In this document: positions 24,801 through 38,275 of the stretch, one piece after another
Layout: every line of letters begins with the position of its first letter
Numbering within the stretch: the first letter of the stretch is position 1
Assembly: GCF_954871325.1 (NCBI RefSeq)
Contig: NC_088776.1
Span: forward strand, 37,682,508 to 37,746,507
Length of the DNA: 64,000 nt
DNA from: Gordionus sp. m RMFG-2023
Taxonomy: Eukaryota > Nematomorpha > Gordioida > Chordodea > Parachordodidae
Direction: 5' to 3'
Position numbers and translations under genes: made by a program
The notes under the pieces: generated by a model
What the model saw: only the letters and a program-made list of their open reading frames with translations
Told to the model about the DNA's origin: nothing
Databases searched by the model: none

Positions 24801-27800
24801 TAGGAAAATGTTCATTTTTGGTTGGTTTATCTATAAATACGTGCAAATCATCATCCCAAGAAATATTTTAAAAATATCGTGATTTGACCGATAACCGATT
24901 TGAAACCGAAATACTGTCTTGCTGGCTATATACATAGAAAATTCTTCATTTTTGGTTTATACGTGAACAATAACGTGTTAAGCATTATCATAATTAATTT
25001 TTTGGAAATATTATGATTTGACCGAATGCCGAGCTTAAAACCGACCACTTACTAAATATTCGATCTACCAAATTTGGTAGTAATATTATTTGGAAAATGT
25101 TTTTTTTTGGTTTATCTATCTATAAATACGTGCAAATAATTATCCCAAAAAATATTTTAAAAATATCGTGATTTGACCGATAACCGATTTGAAACCGAAA
25201 TACTGTCTTGCTGGCTATATACATAGAAAATTCTTCATTTTTGGTTTATACGTGGACAATAACGTGTTAAGCATTATCATAATTAATTTTTTGGAAATAT
25301 TATGATTTGACCGAATGCCGAGCTTAAAACCGACCACTTACTAAATATTCGATCTACCAAATTTGGTAGTAATATTATTTGGAAAATGTTTTTTTTTGGT
25401 TTATCTATCTATAAATACGTGCAAATAAATATCCCAAAAAATATTTTAAAATTATCGTGATTTGACCGATAACCGATTTGAAACCGAAATACTGTCTTGC
25501 TGGCGTTATACATAGAAAATTCTTCATTTTTGGTTTATACGTGAACAATAACGTGTTAAGCATTTTCCTAATTAATTTAAATATTATGATTTGACCGAAT
25601 GCCGAGCTTAAAACCGACAACTTATAAATATTCGATCTACCAAATTTGGTAGTAATACTATTTGGAAATAGTTTATTTTTGGTTAGTTTATCTATAAATA
25701 CGTGCAAATCATCATCCCAAGAAATATTTTAAAAATATCGTGATTTGACCGATAACCGATTTGAAACCGAAATACTGTCTTGCTGACGTTATACATAGAA
25801 AATTCTTCATTTTTGGTTTATACGTGAACAATAACGTGTTAAGCATTATCATAATTAATTTTTTGGAAATATTATTATTTGACCGAATGCCGAGCTTAAA
25901 ACCGACCACTTATAAATATTCGATCTACCAAATTTGGTAGTAATACTATTTGGAAATAGTTCATTTTTGGTTAGTTTATCTATAAATACGTGCAAATCAT
26001 CATCCCAAGAAATATTTTAAAAATATCGTGATTTACCGATAACCGATTTGAAACCGAAATACTGTCTTGCTGGCGTTATACATAGAAATATCTTCATTTT
26101 TGGTTTATACGTGAACAATAACGTGTTAAGCATTATCATAATTAATTTTTTGGAAATATTATGATTTGACCGAATGCCGAGCTTAAAACCGACCACTTAT
26201 AAATATTCGATCTACCAAATTTGGTAGTAATACTATTTGGAAATAGTTCATTTTTGGTTCGTTTATCTATAAATACGTGCAAATCATCATCCCAAGAAAT
26301 ATTTTAAAAATATCGTGATTTGACCGATAACCGATTTGAAACCGAAATACTGTCTTGCTGGCGTTATACATAGAAAATTTGGTTTATAGGTGAACAATAA
26401 CGTGTTAAGCATTATCCTAATTAATTTTATGAAAATATTATGATTTGACCGAATGCCGAGCTTAAAACCGACCACTTACTAAATATTCGATCTACCAAAT
26501 TTGGTAGTAATATTATTTGGAAAATGTTTTTTTTTGGTTTATCTATCTATAAATACGTGCAAATCATTATCCCAAAAAATATTTTAAAAATATCGTGATG
26601 TGACCGATAACCGATTTGAAACCAAATACTGTCTTGCTGGCGTTATACATAGAAAATTCTTCATTTTTGGTTTATACGTGAACAATAACGTGTTAAGCAT
26701 TTTCCTAATTTATTTTTTGAAAATATTATGATTTGACCGAATGCCGAGCTTAAAACCGACCACTTACTAAATATTCGATCTACCAAATTTGGTAGTAATA
26801 TTATTTGGAAAATGTTTTTTTTTGGTTTATCTATCTATAAATACGTGCAAATCATTATCCCAAAAAATATTTTAAAAATATCGTGATGTGACCGATAACC
26901 GATTTGAAACCAAATACTGTCTTGCTGGCGTTATACATAGAAAATTCTTCATTTTTGGTTTATACGTGAACAATAACGTGTTAAGCATTTTCCTAATTTA
27001 TTTTTTGAAAATATTATGATTTGACCGAATGCCGAGCTTAAAACCGACCACTTACTAAATATTCGATCTACCAAATTTGGTAGTAATATTATTTGGAAAA
27101 TGTTTTTTTTTGGTTTATCTATCTATAAATACGTGCAAATCATTATCCCAAAAAATATTTTAAAAATATCGTGATTTGACCGATAACCTATTTGAAACCG
27201 AAATACTGTCTTGCTGGCGTTATACATAGAAAATTCTTCATTTTTGGTTTATACGTGAAGAATAACGTGTTAAGCATTTTCCTAATTAATTTTTTGGAAA
27301 TACCAAATTTGATAGTAATATTATTTGGAAAATGTTTTTTTTGGTTTATCTATCTATAAATACGTGCAAATCATTATCCCAAAAAATATTTTAAAAATAT
27401 CGTGATTTGACCGATAACCGATTTGAAACCGAAATACTGTCTTGCTGGCGTTATACATAGAAAATTCTTCATTTTTGGTTTATACGTGAACAATAACGTG
27501 TTAAGCATTTTCCTAATTAATTTTTTGAAAATATTATGATTTGACCGAATGCCGAGCTTAAAACCGACCACTTATAAATATTTGATCTACCAAATTTGGT
27601 AGTAATACTATTTGGAAATAGTTCATTTTTGGTTAGTTTATCTATAAATACGTGCAAATCGTCATCCCAAGAAATATTTTAAAAATATCGTGATTTGACC
27701 GATAACCGATTTGAAACCGAAATACTGTCTTGCTGGCGTTATACATAGAAAATTCTTCATTTTTGCTTTATACGTGAACAATAACGTGTTAAGCATTATC

Positions 27801-29406
27801 CTAATCAGTTTTTTGAAAATATTAAGATTTGACCGAATGGCGAGCGCAAAACCAACCACTTACTTATTCGATCTACCAAATTTGGTAGTAATACTATTTG
27901 GAAATAGTTCATTTTTGGTTAGTTTATCTATAAATACGTGCAAATCATCATCCCAAGAAATATTTTAAAAATATCGTGATTTGACCGATAACCGATTTGA
28001 AACCGAAATACTGTCTTGCTGGCGTTATACATAGAAAATTCTTCATTTTTGGTTTATACGTGAACAATAACGTGTTAAGCATTATCCTAATTATTATTTT
28101 GAACATATTATGATTTGACCGAATGCCGAGCTTAAAACCGACCACTTATAAATATTCGATCTACCAAATTTGGTAGTAATATTTTTTGGAAATAGTTCAT
28201 TTTTGGTTAGTTTATCTATAAATACGTGCAAATCGTCATCCCAAGAAATATTTTAAAAATATCGTGATTTGACCGATAACCGATTTGAAACCGAAATACT
28301 GTCTTGCTGGCGTTATACATAGAAAATTCTTCATTTTTGCTTTATACGTGAACAATAACGTGTTAAGCATTATCCTAATCAATTTTTTGAAAATATTAAG
28401 ATTTGACCGAATGGCGAGCGCAAAACCAACCACTTACTTATTCGATCTACCAAATTTGGTAGTAATACTATTTGGAAATAGTTCATTTTTGGTTAGTTTA
28501 TCTATAAATAAGTGCAAATCATCATCCCAAGAAATATTTTAAAAATATTGTGATTTGACCGATAACCGATTTGAAACCGAAATACTGTCTTGCTGGCGTT
28601 ATACATGGAAAATTCTTCATTTTTGGTTTATAAGTGAACAATAACGTGTTAAGCATTATCCTAATTAATATTTTGAACATATTATGATTTGACCGAATGC
28701 CGTGCTTAAAATCGACCACTTACTAAATATTCGATCTACCAAATTTGGTAGTATTATTATTTGGAAAATGTTCATTTTTGGTTGGTTTATCTATAAATAC
28801 GTGCAAATCATCATCCCAAGAAATATTTTAAAAGTATCGTGATTTGACCGATAACCGATTTGAAACCGAAATACTGTCTTGCTGGCGTTATACATAGAAA
28901 ATTCTTCATTTTTGGTTTATACGTGAACAATAACGTGTTAAGCATTATCCTAATTAATATTTTGAACATATTTTATTTGACCGAATGCCGAGCTTAAAAC
29001 CGACCACTTACTAAATATTCGATCTACCAAATTTGGTAGTAATATTATTTGGAAAATGTTTTTTTTTAGTTTATCTATCTATAAATACGTGCAAATTATT
29101 ATTCCAAAAAATATTTTAAAAATATCGTGATTTGACCGATAACCGATTTGAAGCATTATCATAATTAATTTTTTGGAAATATTATGATTTGACCGAATGC
29201 CGAGCTTAAAACCGACCACTTATAAATATTCGATCTACCAAATTTGGTAGTAATATTATTTGGAAAATGTTCATTTTTGATTTATATACCTATAAATACG
29301 TGCAAATCATTATCCCAAGAAATATTTTAAAAATATCGTGATTTGACCGATAACTGATTTGAAACCGAAATACTGTCTTGCTGGCGTTATACATAGAAAA
29401 TTCTTT
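15889..29406 (-). repeat. 288-bp satellite array A (~47 monomers), left arm of a MULE
   Basis: Head-to-tail monomers of about 288 bp. Each is made of a ~134-bp and a ~154-bp half that both begin AAATAT-x-x-TGATTTGACCGA and share a TTCATTTTTGGTT...TACGTG segment. The 16-bp perfect palindrome CTACCAAATTTGGTAG occurs once per monomer. The monomers read the reverse of those at 31340-33290 and 44929-51195. The left edge (15889) stops within a monomer and joins unrelated AT-rich sequence. The right edge (29406) stops after ACATAGAAAATTCTTT and joins the MULE interior. A minus-strand frame of 65 codons recurs in most monomers but starts with GTG, so it is not treated as a gene. Confidence 0.95.
16060..22660. 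repeat. ~3.4-kb block duplication inside satellite array A
   Basis: Distinctive monomer variants recur with a 3410-bp offset: 16743/20153, 17029/20439, 17315/20725 and 17601/21011 start the same variant sequences. After an irregular monomer at 17850-17990 the offset becomes 3592 (17996/21588), because the second block has a complete monomer where the first is truncated. The blocks are nearly identical over about 3 kb. This points to a recent unequal exchange or duplication, or to an assembly duplication. Confidence 0.8.
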
Positions 29407-29689
29407 ATCTTAATAAATATTTTACTTTTTATCTATTATATAATATCATATTAATCCAAAAAATAAAATATAATTTTATTAAATTAATGTCGATAAAAGA
29501 CATTTGATACAATAATTATACCAAAAACAAAAGCGAAAAATAAATATAATTTAACGAGGATCAGATATCCCTAGTATTTTCATCTATATATATCATCATT
29601 TCCTCATATATTTTAAAAAATATTTAACAAAATAGAAATTATGAATAATCAATTAAATTATGGGATGTAAAAAAAAATATTTAAAAAAA

Positions 29690-30000
29690 ATTTGGTATTT
29701 GTGATGATATTAATGAAAATTAAAAAAAATTAACAAAATTTGGTATTCGTGACGATATGAATGAATAAATTTTACAAAAATATATTTAAAAAATTTGGTA
29801 TTTGTGATGATATGAATAAAAATTAAAAATAATTAATATTTGTATGCGATGTCAATAAAAAAATTTAAAAAAATTTGGTATTTGTGACGATATGAATGAA
29901 TAAAAGTTACAAAAAATTAATATTTAAAAAATTTGGTATTTGTGACAATATGAATAAAAATTAAAAAAAAAATCAATATTTGCATGCGATGTGAATAAAT
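29690..30000. repeat. ~70-bp AT-rich tandem in the MULE interior
   Basis: Repeated AAAATTTGGTATTTGTGA followed by GATATGAAT and an A-rich spacer. The core AAATTTGGTA is also found inside the satellite palindrome CTACCAAATTTGGTAG, a possible but unproven link. Confidence 0.7.
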
Positions 30001-30099
30001 TTTTTTTAAAACTATGATTAGGATGAAGCATTGTTTCGATACAAAAATCTATTGTAAAATTAAAAAATTGATTTGATATATATGAAAAAGAGTACGACG

Positions 30100-31339
30100 T
30101 TTAGGGTCTTATTATTTTTCAATTTTTAATATTTTATTTTATATGTCTTGTGCATAATAATTGCACAGAATTCGGAAAATTTTGTTATATGGAGGTATGT
30201 AGAGCTTTTTCATCATCTGTCCCAATAATTATATTGTTTTTATTAATTAGATTTTTTAAAAAAATTCCCTCTAAATCTGAAAAGAAATTATTATAAGTTT
30301 GATAATCTGCATTCCCATGCAATTAAACTGGGCCGTGCAAAATTGGATAGTCATTAGTAGACCCAAGTTTGATAGACCTATGCTTAAAAACTGAAGCCGT
30401 AACATATAAATCACTGAAATTAAATGTACGATCGAAACCAAGGATTGATGGATTATTTTCTGCACATATATATTTTATCATTAAGGGTGTATAAAGAATA
30501 ATAGAAGTAATTTTATTTTTTTTATGTATTACACTTTGTACAAAAGGGTGATTTTCAATATTAGAAATTATATTTAATATATTATCAGAAAAATTATTTG
30601 AACAAACTATTTTATTTTTTCGATTGATATTATATTTTACATTTCGGAGCTGTTAATATTATGAGGACTCGTTTTAAAATCATTATTTATAATTAAATTT
30701 TTATATAATGTAGGAATTTTTTCAGTGTTAATACTTTTCTCAATTTCCCTAAAAATAGTTGGATGGGTACGTATATACTCTTTTTCATATTTATCTTCAT
30801 TTATAACATTTACTGGATAAAAACCTAGGTATTCAACTAAATACACGTTTTTTAAATTAAGTTTAGAGGTATTATCAAATTTATTTAAAATACTAATTTT
30901 TCTTTTATAGTTTTCATCCCTTTTTAAATAAGTATAATATATATTATATAATAAACATATAACTTTTATCTGGTGATTTAATTATTATGTCATATGTAGG
31001 TTTATTATTCATCCTAGTATACTTGCAAAGGCAATTATTATTAAAAACATATGGGCCTAATATATTTTTATCTAAAAAATAAATATATTTTTTTAAACTG
31101 GATTTGACACTACTCTAAGCACCACAATCATCAACATTTGCATTGCGATATCCAATATTTTTTATATTATTAGTATTATTAATTATATAATATTTATTAT
31201 TTTTGATACCTATTGGTATAGAATTTAAAATATTTTTAGGATCTAGTAAAAGCTGTATTACCTGTGTAGTCTCGATAAATGAATTTTTTAAGATGATATC
31301 ACTACTATCGCATGGTAAAAAATTTTTATTTTTTGAAGA
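30100..31339 (-). pseudogene. Mutator-like (MULE) transposase remnant
   Basis: Read on the minus strand. The N-terminal part gives IQLLLDPKNILNSIPIGIKN and NIGYRNANVDDCGA (about 31250-31117), then KKYIYFLDKNILGPYVFNNN. The middle part (30846-30637) gives FYPVNVINEDKYEKEYIRTH. The core gives ENNPSILGFDRTFNFSDLYV, TASVFKHRSI (about 30455-30370), PILHGPV, YNNFFSDLEGIF, and IIIGTDDEKALHTS with LLCTRHIK (about 30230-30110). Family knowledge: metazoan MULE transposases have a D-R-T-F-N segment with the first catalytic Asp, an HP-(I/V)-x-L-GP segment, a G-(S/T)-D-x-E-KAL segment with the second Asp, and L-C-T-x-H-L-K-x-N. All are recognisable in order. At least four stops or frame changes interrupt it, and the third catalytic Glu region is not visible. 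Confidence 0.8.
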
Positions 31340-33290
31340 GTTTGATGATAAAAATATTTTTTGGGATAATGATTTACACGTATATACAGATATTTAAACC
31401 AAAAATGAACATTTTCTAAATAATATTACTACCAAATTTGGTAGATCGAATATTTAGTAAGTGGTCGGTTTTAAGCTCGGCATTTGGTCAAATCATAATA
31501 TTTTCAAAAATCTAATTAGGATAATGCTTAACACGTTATTGTTCACGTATAAAATAATAATGAAGAATTTTCTATGTATAACGCCAGCAAGACACTATTT
31601 CGGTTTCAAATCGGTTATCGGTCAAATCAGGATATTTTTAAAATACTTTATGGGATAATGATTTGCACGTATTTATAGATAAATAAACCAAAAATGAACA
31701 TTTTCCAAATAATATTACTACCAAATTTGGTAGATCGAATATTTAGTAAGTGGTCGGTTTTAAGCTCGGCATTCGGTGAAATCATAATATTTTCAAAAAA
31801 CTAATTAATAGAATGCTTAACACGTTATTGTTCACGTATAAACCAAAAATGAAGAATTTTCTATGTATAACGCCAGCAAGACAGTATTTAGTCATTGGGC
31901 CGGTTTCAAATCGGTTTTCTCTCAAATCACGATATTTTAAAAATATTTTTTGGGGTAATGATTTACACGTATATATAGATATTTAAACCAAAAATGAACA
32001 TTTTCCAAATAATAACTACCAAATTTGGTAGATAGAATATTTAGTAAGTGATCGGTTTTGAGCTCGCAATTCGGTCAAATCATATTATTTTCAAAAAATT
32101 AATTAGGATAATGCTTAACACGTTATTGTTCACGTATAAAATAATAATGAAGGATTTTCTATGTATAACGCCAGCAAGATACTATTTCGGTTTCAAATCG
32201 GTTATCGGTCAAATCAGAATATTTTTAAAATATTTTTTGGGATAATGATTTGCACGTATTTATAGATAAATAAACCAAAAATGAACATTTTCCAAATAAT
32301 ATTACTACCAAATTTGGTAGATCGAATATTTAGTAAGTGGTCGGTTTTAAGCTCGGCATTCGGTCAAATCATAATATTTTCATAAAATTAATTAGGATAA
32401 TGCTTAACACGTTATTGTTCACCTATAAACCAAATTTTCTATGTATAACGCCAGCAAGACAGTATTTCGGTTTCAAATCGGTTATCGGTCAAATCACGAT
32501 ATTTTTAAAATATTTTTTGGGATAGTGATTTGCACGTATTTATAGATAAACTAACCAAAAATGAACATTTTCCAAATAATATTACTACCAAATTTGGTAG
32601 ATCGAATATTTAGTAAGTGGTCGGTTTTAAGCTCGGCATTCGGTCAAATCATAATATTTTCAAATAATTAATTAGGATAATGCTTAACACGTTATTGTTC
32701 ACGTATAAACCAAAAATGAAGAATTTTCTATGTATAACGCCAGCAAGACAGTATTTCGGTTTCAATACGGTTATCGGTCAAATCACGATATTTTTAAAAT
32801 ATATTTTGGGATAATGATTTGCACGTATTTATAGATAAATAAACCAAAAATGAACATTTTCCAAATAATATTTCTACCAAATTTGGTAGATCGAATATTT
32901 ATAAGTGGTCGGCTTTAAGCTCGGCATTCGGTCAAATCATAATATTTACAAAAAATTAATTATGATAATGCTTAACACGTTATTGTTCACGTATTAACCA
33001 AAAATGAAGAATTTTCCATGTATAACGCCAGCAAGACAGTATTTCGGTTTCAAATCGGTTATCGGTCAAATCACGATATTTTTAAAATATTTCTTGGGAT
33101 AATGATTTGCACGTATTTATAGATAAACTAACCAAAAATGAACATTTTCCAAATAATATTAATACCAAATTTGGTCAATCGATAATTTAGTAAGTGGTCG
33201 GTTTTAAGTTCGGCATTCGGTCAAATCATATTATTTTCAAAATATTTTTTAGGATAATGTTTAACACCTACGTATAAACGAAAAATGAAG
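31340..33290 (+). repeat. 288-bp satellite, short right arm (~7 monomers)
   Basis: Same monomer as array A in the opposite orientation. The first unit is partial and merges with the 5' side of the transposase remnant. One monomer (about 31870-31920) has a different junction, GACAGTATTTAGTCATTGGG, instead of GACAGTATTTCGG. That variant resembles the outermost sequence of the element (GACAGTATTTAGTCATACC). The array passes at about 33290 into the non-satellite terminal segment. Confidence 0.95.
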
Positions 33291-33782
33291 AGATTTTGAT
33301 CAATAACGCCAGCAATATGTTCCTTACAAACTTTCTACTATTTTTCGATTCTAAACCTACTCATTAATTAAATGTCAAAGAAATCTCTATTTTTTAAATT
33401 TTTTTTATGTTTTTCACATGTATTTACACCTAAATACTAAAAAAGCGCTATCCAATATTTATTCTGGTTTCCTGAGAATATATTTTTATATATATGTATT
33501 TAACGCCCTCTTATGGATATAAATTTGTTAAATTTTGTAATTGAAAAATAAAATTTAAGTTGTAATAAGCTAGTATTTTTTTTCCAATAATATTAAGTAA
33601 AAATAGAATTTTAAATTATTTGATATTTAATATCAATTTTTTAATTAATTATAAATTGATTTATGTAAAAATAAAAAAAATGTTTTTGAAAAATATTTTT
33701 TATTATATCATCAAATTATGATTGATTATGAATAATTGCTTTTTAGCAAGACAGTTTAGAAAGACAGTATTTAGTCATACCC
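33291..33782 (+). mobile_element. Terminal segment of the MULE, right end
   Basis: About 490 bp starting AGATTTTGATCAATAACGCC and ending GACAGTATTTAGTCATACC(C). It is nearly identical to 51199-51689 apart from small indels. At 33783-33791 follows AATAAAAAT, which matches, on the opposite strand, the 9 bp next to the other terminal segment. A 9-bp duplication is the hallmark of Mutator-like elements. The sequence outside is gypsy-like pol. Confidence 0.85.
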
Positions 33783-36211
33783 AATAAAAATTACATTCAT
33801 AATCCTAGACATCAAGCGCCTTATTTAAATAAAATCAATACAGTTAATATAGAAGAGATCGAAGACGACAAAATCATATCAAACGATAAGAAAGATTATA
33901 ATTTATTAATTGATATAAATAACGTAGAAAACGAAGTTCAAAATATTAAAGATGATGCATATATGGTGAACATCAAAATTAATAACGTCTTAACTTCACT
34001 ACAAGCAGATACGGGCACGAGATTTACAATTCTACCAAAGTATATGATTGAGAAAATAGGCATAATAAACATTGAAGTCCAACATACTGTTATCAGGTTA
34101 CGACGGCAAGACGATACAAGTGATAGGCACAACGCGAGTGTATGTAGAATACGAAGGTGATTATCAAATTTTAGATGCATTAATCGTAAACAGTAACAAG
34201 ATGCCTTTACTAGGAAGATCATGATTAAAACATTTTAAAAATATACATGAAAGATTCATAGGCATGATTGATACGGATCATAAAGACGATTTGGCGGAGT
34301 TGATATCCAATTGCAAGTTAAAATTAAATAATAAACCTGTCACGAAAACTCAAGTTGGAATACGACTAAAGTCAAATGCTAAGCCAAAAATTATACCACC
34401 GAGAAGAGTACCTTATTCTAGAATAGATATTATAACTAAAGAATTAAATACCTGTCTGGAAAACAAGATCATCGAACCGGTAAAAGACGTCAGGTGTGCG
34501 AGTCCACTCACACCAGTTTTTAAAAACAATGGGAGTCTTAGGCTGTGCGCCGATTTTAAAGACACAGTTAATCCAGCGCTTGAAGATTTCAAATGCCCCA
34601 TACCTAGAATTAACGATTTGATTGCCAAGTTAGCTAGAGGCAATTTAAACAAGCCTTCCTGCAAATTCCTATTCACAAGGACTCTAGAGATTTGCTTACT
34701 ATATCCACAAATAAAGGGTACTTCAGATTCACGAGATTTCCATTTGGACTAAAAACATCTTTAGCCATATTTCAACAGACTATGGAACATGTTTTCGGAG
34801 ATTCAAAAGATGTTATATTCTACATAGACGACTTGTTAATTACAGGTGATAACGATGAGATACACTTGGAGAACATAAAAAAAGTATTCGAAAAGATTAT
34901 CAAATATGGATTAACCCCCAATTTCGACAAAAGTTTTTCCTGCAAGATAAAATACGCTTTTTGGGACATGATATAGACACACATGGTATACATTCCAACG
35001 ATCGTAAAATAAAAGCAATTATAGATATGCCGGAACCAAAAAATTCAGATGAATTATCTACTTAGGCATGGCGAGCTATTACCATAAATTTTTAAACAAT
35101 TTTGCGGGGCAGATCCTATAAATTAATCAACAAAGATAAATGGGACACCGAACATCAAGAATGCTATAAAAAATTAAAAACTTTAATCAGTCAACCTCCT
35201 ACATTGAACTTTTTCAATCCTGATTTACCCATAGGTATAGCCGCTGTGCGTCTAAACGCGGCTTAGGAGCTATTTTATTTTACATAGAAGGGGACGGCAA
35301 AGAAACGCCGATAGATTTTGCCTCAAGATTCTTACTAAAATCAGAAAGAAATTACACTAACATCGAACGCGAAACGTTAGCGATTATTTTTGCAATGAAA
35401 AAATTTCAAGAATATCTAATTGGAACAAAATTTACAATCATCACCGATCACAAGCATTTTATTTTCACTTTTTCCAAAGGTTTAAAAGAAAACTCATCCA
35501 TGTCGATGAAGTGGAACATTGCTATGGGAGCTTACGACTTTCGAAATAAAACATAAAGCGGGTAAACACAATACGGTACCAGATTGCCATTAACACCTTC
35601 AGAAAAAGAAATACATATTGTGGACGATGAAAAAGTAAATAATGATTTATGGGACGTACCATTTAACTTTAAAATAATCGAAAAAGAAACTTCTAACGAC
35701 AGAGAATTACTGGAAATAATAAACGACATTAGAAACGGTGACACGATAAAAAATAAAACATATGACAATATGGTGACGTAATTATGTATTATGGGAAATT
35801 GTCTATTTAAAGAAAATAAAATCATCATACCGAAAATTTTAAGAAAATTAATACTACATCATTTACACGAAGGACACTTAGGTGCCGGCAAAACCAAACA
35901 TTTAGCTAAAGAATACCTTTGTTGGCCTGGAATTAACAATGATATTGATAACGAAATAAAAGAATGCAAATCATGTAACATTTGAGCCGATAATCCCTTA
36001 ACACACAGCACAGCATCCTTGGATGTTAACGACGAAGCCATTCGAATGAATACACATTGACTACGCTGGGTCATTTTTTAACAAATACTGGTTGCTTATA
36101 GGATGCGTAGAGTAAGTTTCCTATAATCACGCCGGTGAAATCAATAACCGTGGAATTCACAATAAAAGAATTGATGAAAACAATTAGCTTATTTGGTATT
36201 CCAGAACTATA
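33783..36211 (+). mobile_element. Old Ty3/gypsy-like element: protease, RT, RNase H, integrase zinc domain
   Basis: Fossil pol half of an LTR retrotransposon. In order: an aspartic protease region (about 33960-34230, with a DTG), reverse transcriptase (about 34270-34980, with YIDD at 34821-34832), RNase H (about 35230-35560), and the integrase zinc-binding HHCC region (about 35845-35985). The domain order with integrase after RNase H is that of Ty3/gypsy. The element is broken in several places. It is interrupted upstream by the MULE end and downstream by the insertion at 36212. The gag part and the 5' LTR lie at 51699-53094 on the minus strand. Confidence 0.85.
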
Positions 36212-36399
36212 CCTACAAAAATACGAATCAAATCGAATAATTGCATTATTCGTATTCGATTCGAAATTCCGAATCGTATAATGGAATTATTCGTATTCGT
36301 TTAAATCGAATAATTCATTATTCGTATTCGTTTAAATCGAATAATTTATTATTCGTATTCGTACGAATAATAAAATGATTATTCGAAAACCCAGCCTAT

Positions 36400-38119
36400 A
36401 CAATCGTTATTAAGAATGGTTAAAATTATAATCTTTCTTACTTAATTTTAAATTCTTCTTACTTTTTTTGGGCTATTTAGCCGATGCTTAAAAGCTGGCT
36501 ATTAGCATACCTAGGACACAGCCTAATTACGTTATTAGATTATTAAAACAAATCCATTTTTACAACATAAAATGTCCCTTACTTTAAAATATTTTCATAT
36601 CCTAGTGTAAGAAATAATGAAAAAGTAATATATTTTTTGAATGTATTTAATTGAAAAGGCTTTCATAAAATGTAATAATCTATGAATGGATTTCTCAAAA
36701 TTTGCTAACCCTTTATAGGCGCGATATTAGACAACTGCAAAACAAGAGGTGTGTTTGTTATCAGTGAAAATAGGCATAGCCAGGGGGAGTCGAGTCGTTT
36801 TCCTCTTCTTCGGAAATTTGCCTGTTTTCTTAGATATTATTTTTAACTAATAAATATTACCATCTTACATACCCCTCCCCCTTCACTAAGAATTGTATAT
36901 CAATAATTTAAAAGAAAAATATGTATAAGTTAGGAAATTTTTAAAAGGCTAAAAAATTTCAATATTATTTTAAAATGAACCCGGCCAAGGGTGTGCAATA
37001 AGTATATCTATCACCCTTTAATTAATTTTATCTGCAGAAAAACTACACAAAGCAGAAATGTTTCTCTCCTCGGAAAATCCTAGCGAAGCCTCTGCAATGT
37101 GATATTATATTCTCATTATATATAAATCATAGGTGTATCCAAGATTTTCCAATGAGGGGGGTGGCACTCTAAGGATTTTTGAAGTTTTATTGAAGGTCTT
37201 TAGGTCCACTTATTGTAGGTCTGTAGCTATATTATGTTTTTAAAATGAAAATTTTGGGTTTTCACTTATTTCTTTATAAAATGTTTTTTTTTTCTTAAAA
37301 TTTTAAATTATAGTTGTTACGATTTTTCTATGTTTATGAATAAATCTCATTCTTTTGAAAAGTATTGTGAACGGCGATTCTTTTATTTATGAAGAATTTT
37401 GAACATGGACACATTTTTTTTTGACCAACGCATTCCTTTTTTATATTCATTTAATTTAAAACAGTCTAAACACAATTTATTTTAAAAGAAATAAAATAAT
37501 CTGTCAGCTGCCGTTTCTTACAGATATTTTCTAGCGCGCATGTGTTTTTCACTATTGTCTTCCTCTACTTTAAATTGAAATGGTTATTTTATAATTATAA
37601 TATATAAATCAAGTATTAAATTCGAACTTCCTTGTATAAATGAGCCTTCCACAAAGTTAAATGGAATTTTTTTTAAAAACTTATATCATATTTAAAGAAA
37701 TCGATGAAAAAACCTAAAATTGAAGAAGCATCAGGGTAAAATGCCAATTCTGAAATCTTATATTTTTTTCGACCATAAATTAGTTTATAACATAGAAGAT
37801 GGTTTATTAAAATATTTTCAAAAAAGATAAATAATTTTTTAATACTCTTATTTAATAAATATCGCATTACAATCCTATCGCTTCTCTCAAAAACATTAGC
37901 ACAAAAATTCCATAATTATGAAGCTCTCTTTCTTATCAACAGAAAATATTCAAAAACAATATTAATCTTTTTTATGATATAATTTATAATTTAATTAAAT
38001 CATATTTTGTTTTATATTTTATATACATTATTTTTTTATTCTATTCAAAATAAAATATAAATCTAACGGTAATATGGTGGGCATTTTATATTAAATGCAT
38101 TTTTTTGGGAAATATATTT
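36400..38119. other. No gene recognised (inside the foldback insertion)
   Basis: AT-rich sequence with a C-rich patch at 36860-36890 and no assignable frame. A 64-codon minus-strand frame at 37673-37867 shows no family resemblance. Confidence 0.4.
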
Positions 38120-38275
38120 CAGAGACCTGGAGAGGTACCAATTGCACGACCCGGCCCGGATTTTTTTAAAATTTTTATGCCCAGCCCGGATTTTTTTTAA
38201 AAAAAAATTTCGGCTCGGTCCGAATTTTTAAAAAATGTATTACACGGGCTTAGGGCCGAGTATGACTTGCAGATC
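38120..38275. mobile_element. GGCCCGG-type hAT miniature copy
   Basis: It starts CAGAGACCTGGAGAGG and carries CCCGGCCCGG and CCCAGCCCGG motifs alternating with T/A runs, like the ends at 11792 and 44392. The far end near 38275 reads GACTTGCAGATC, which could be an altered terminus. No target duplication is evident. Confidence 0.65.

Larger units (their letters stand above)
29407..31339 (-). mobile_element. Interior of the satellite-armed Mutator-like element
   Basis: The segment lies between oppositely oriented satellite arms. On the minus strand it codes for a decayed Mutator-like transposase (about 30100-31339). At its left side (29690-30000) there are four to five units of a ~70-bp tandem containing AAAATTTGGTATTTGTGA and GATATGAAT. 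The region 29410-29690 is AT-rich and unassigned. Confidence 0.75.

Noticed and set aside
27711-28542. 85-codon plus frames antisense to satellite monomers
   Set aside because: They appear only in two variant monomers that are copies of each other. No independent sign of coding.
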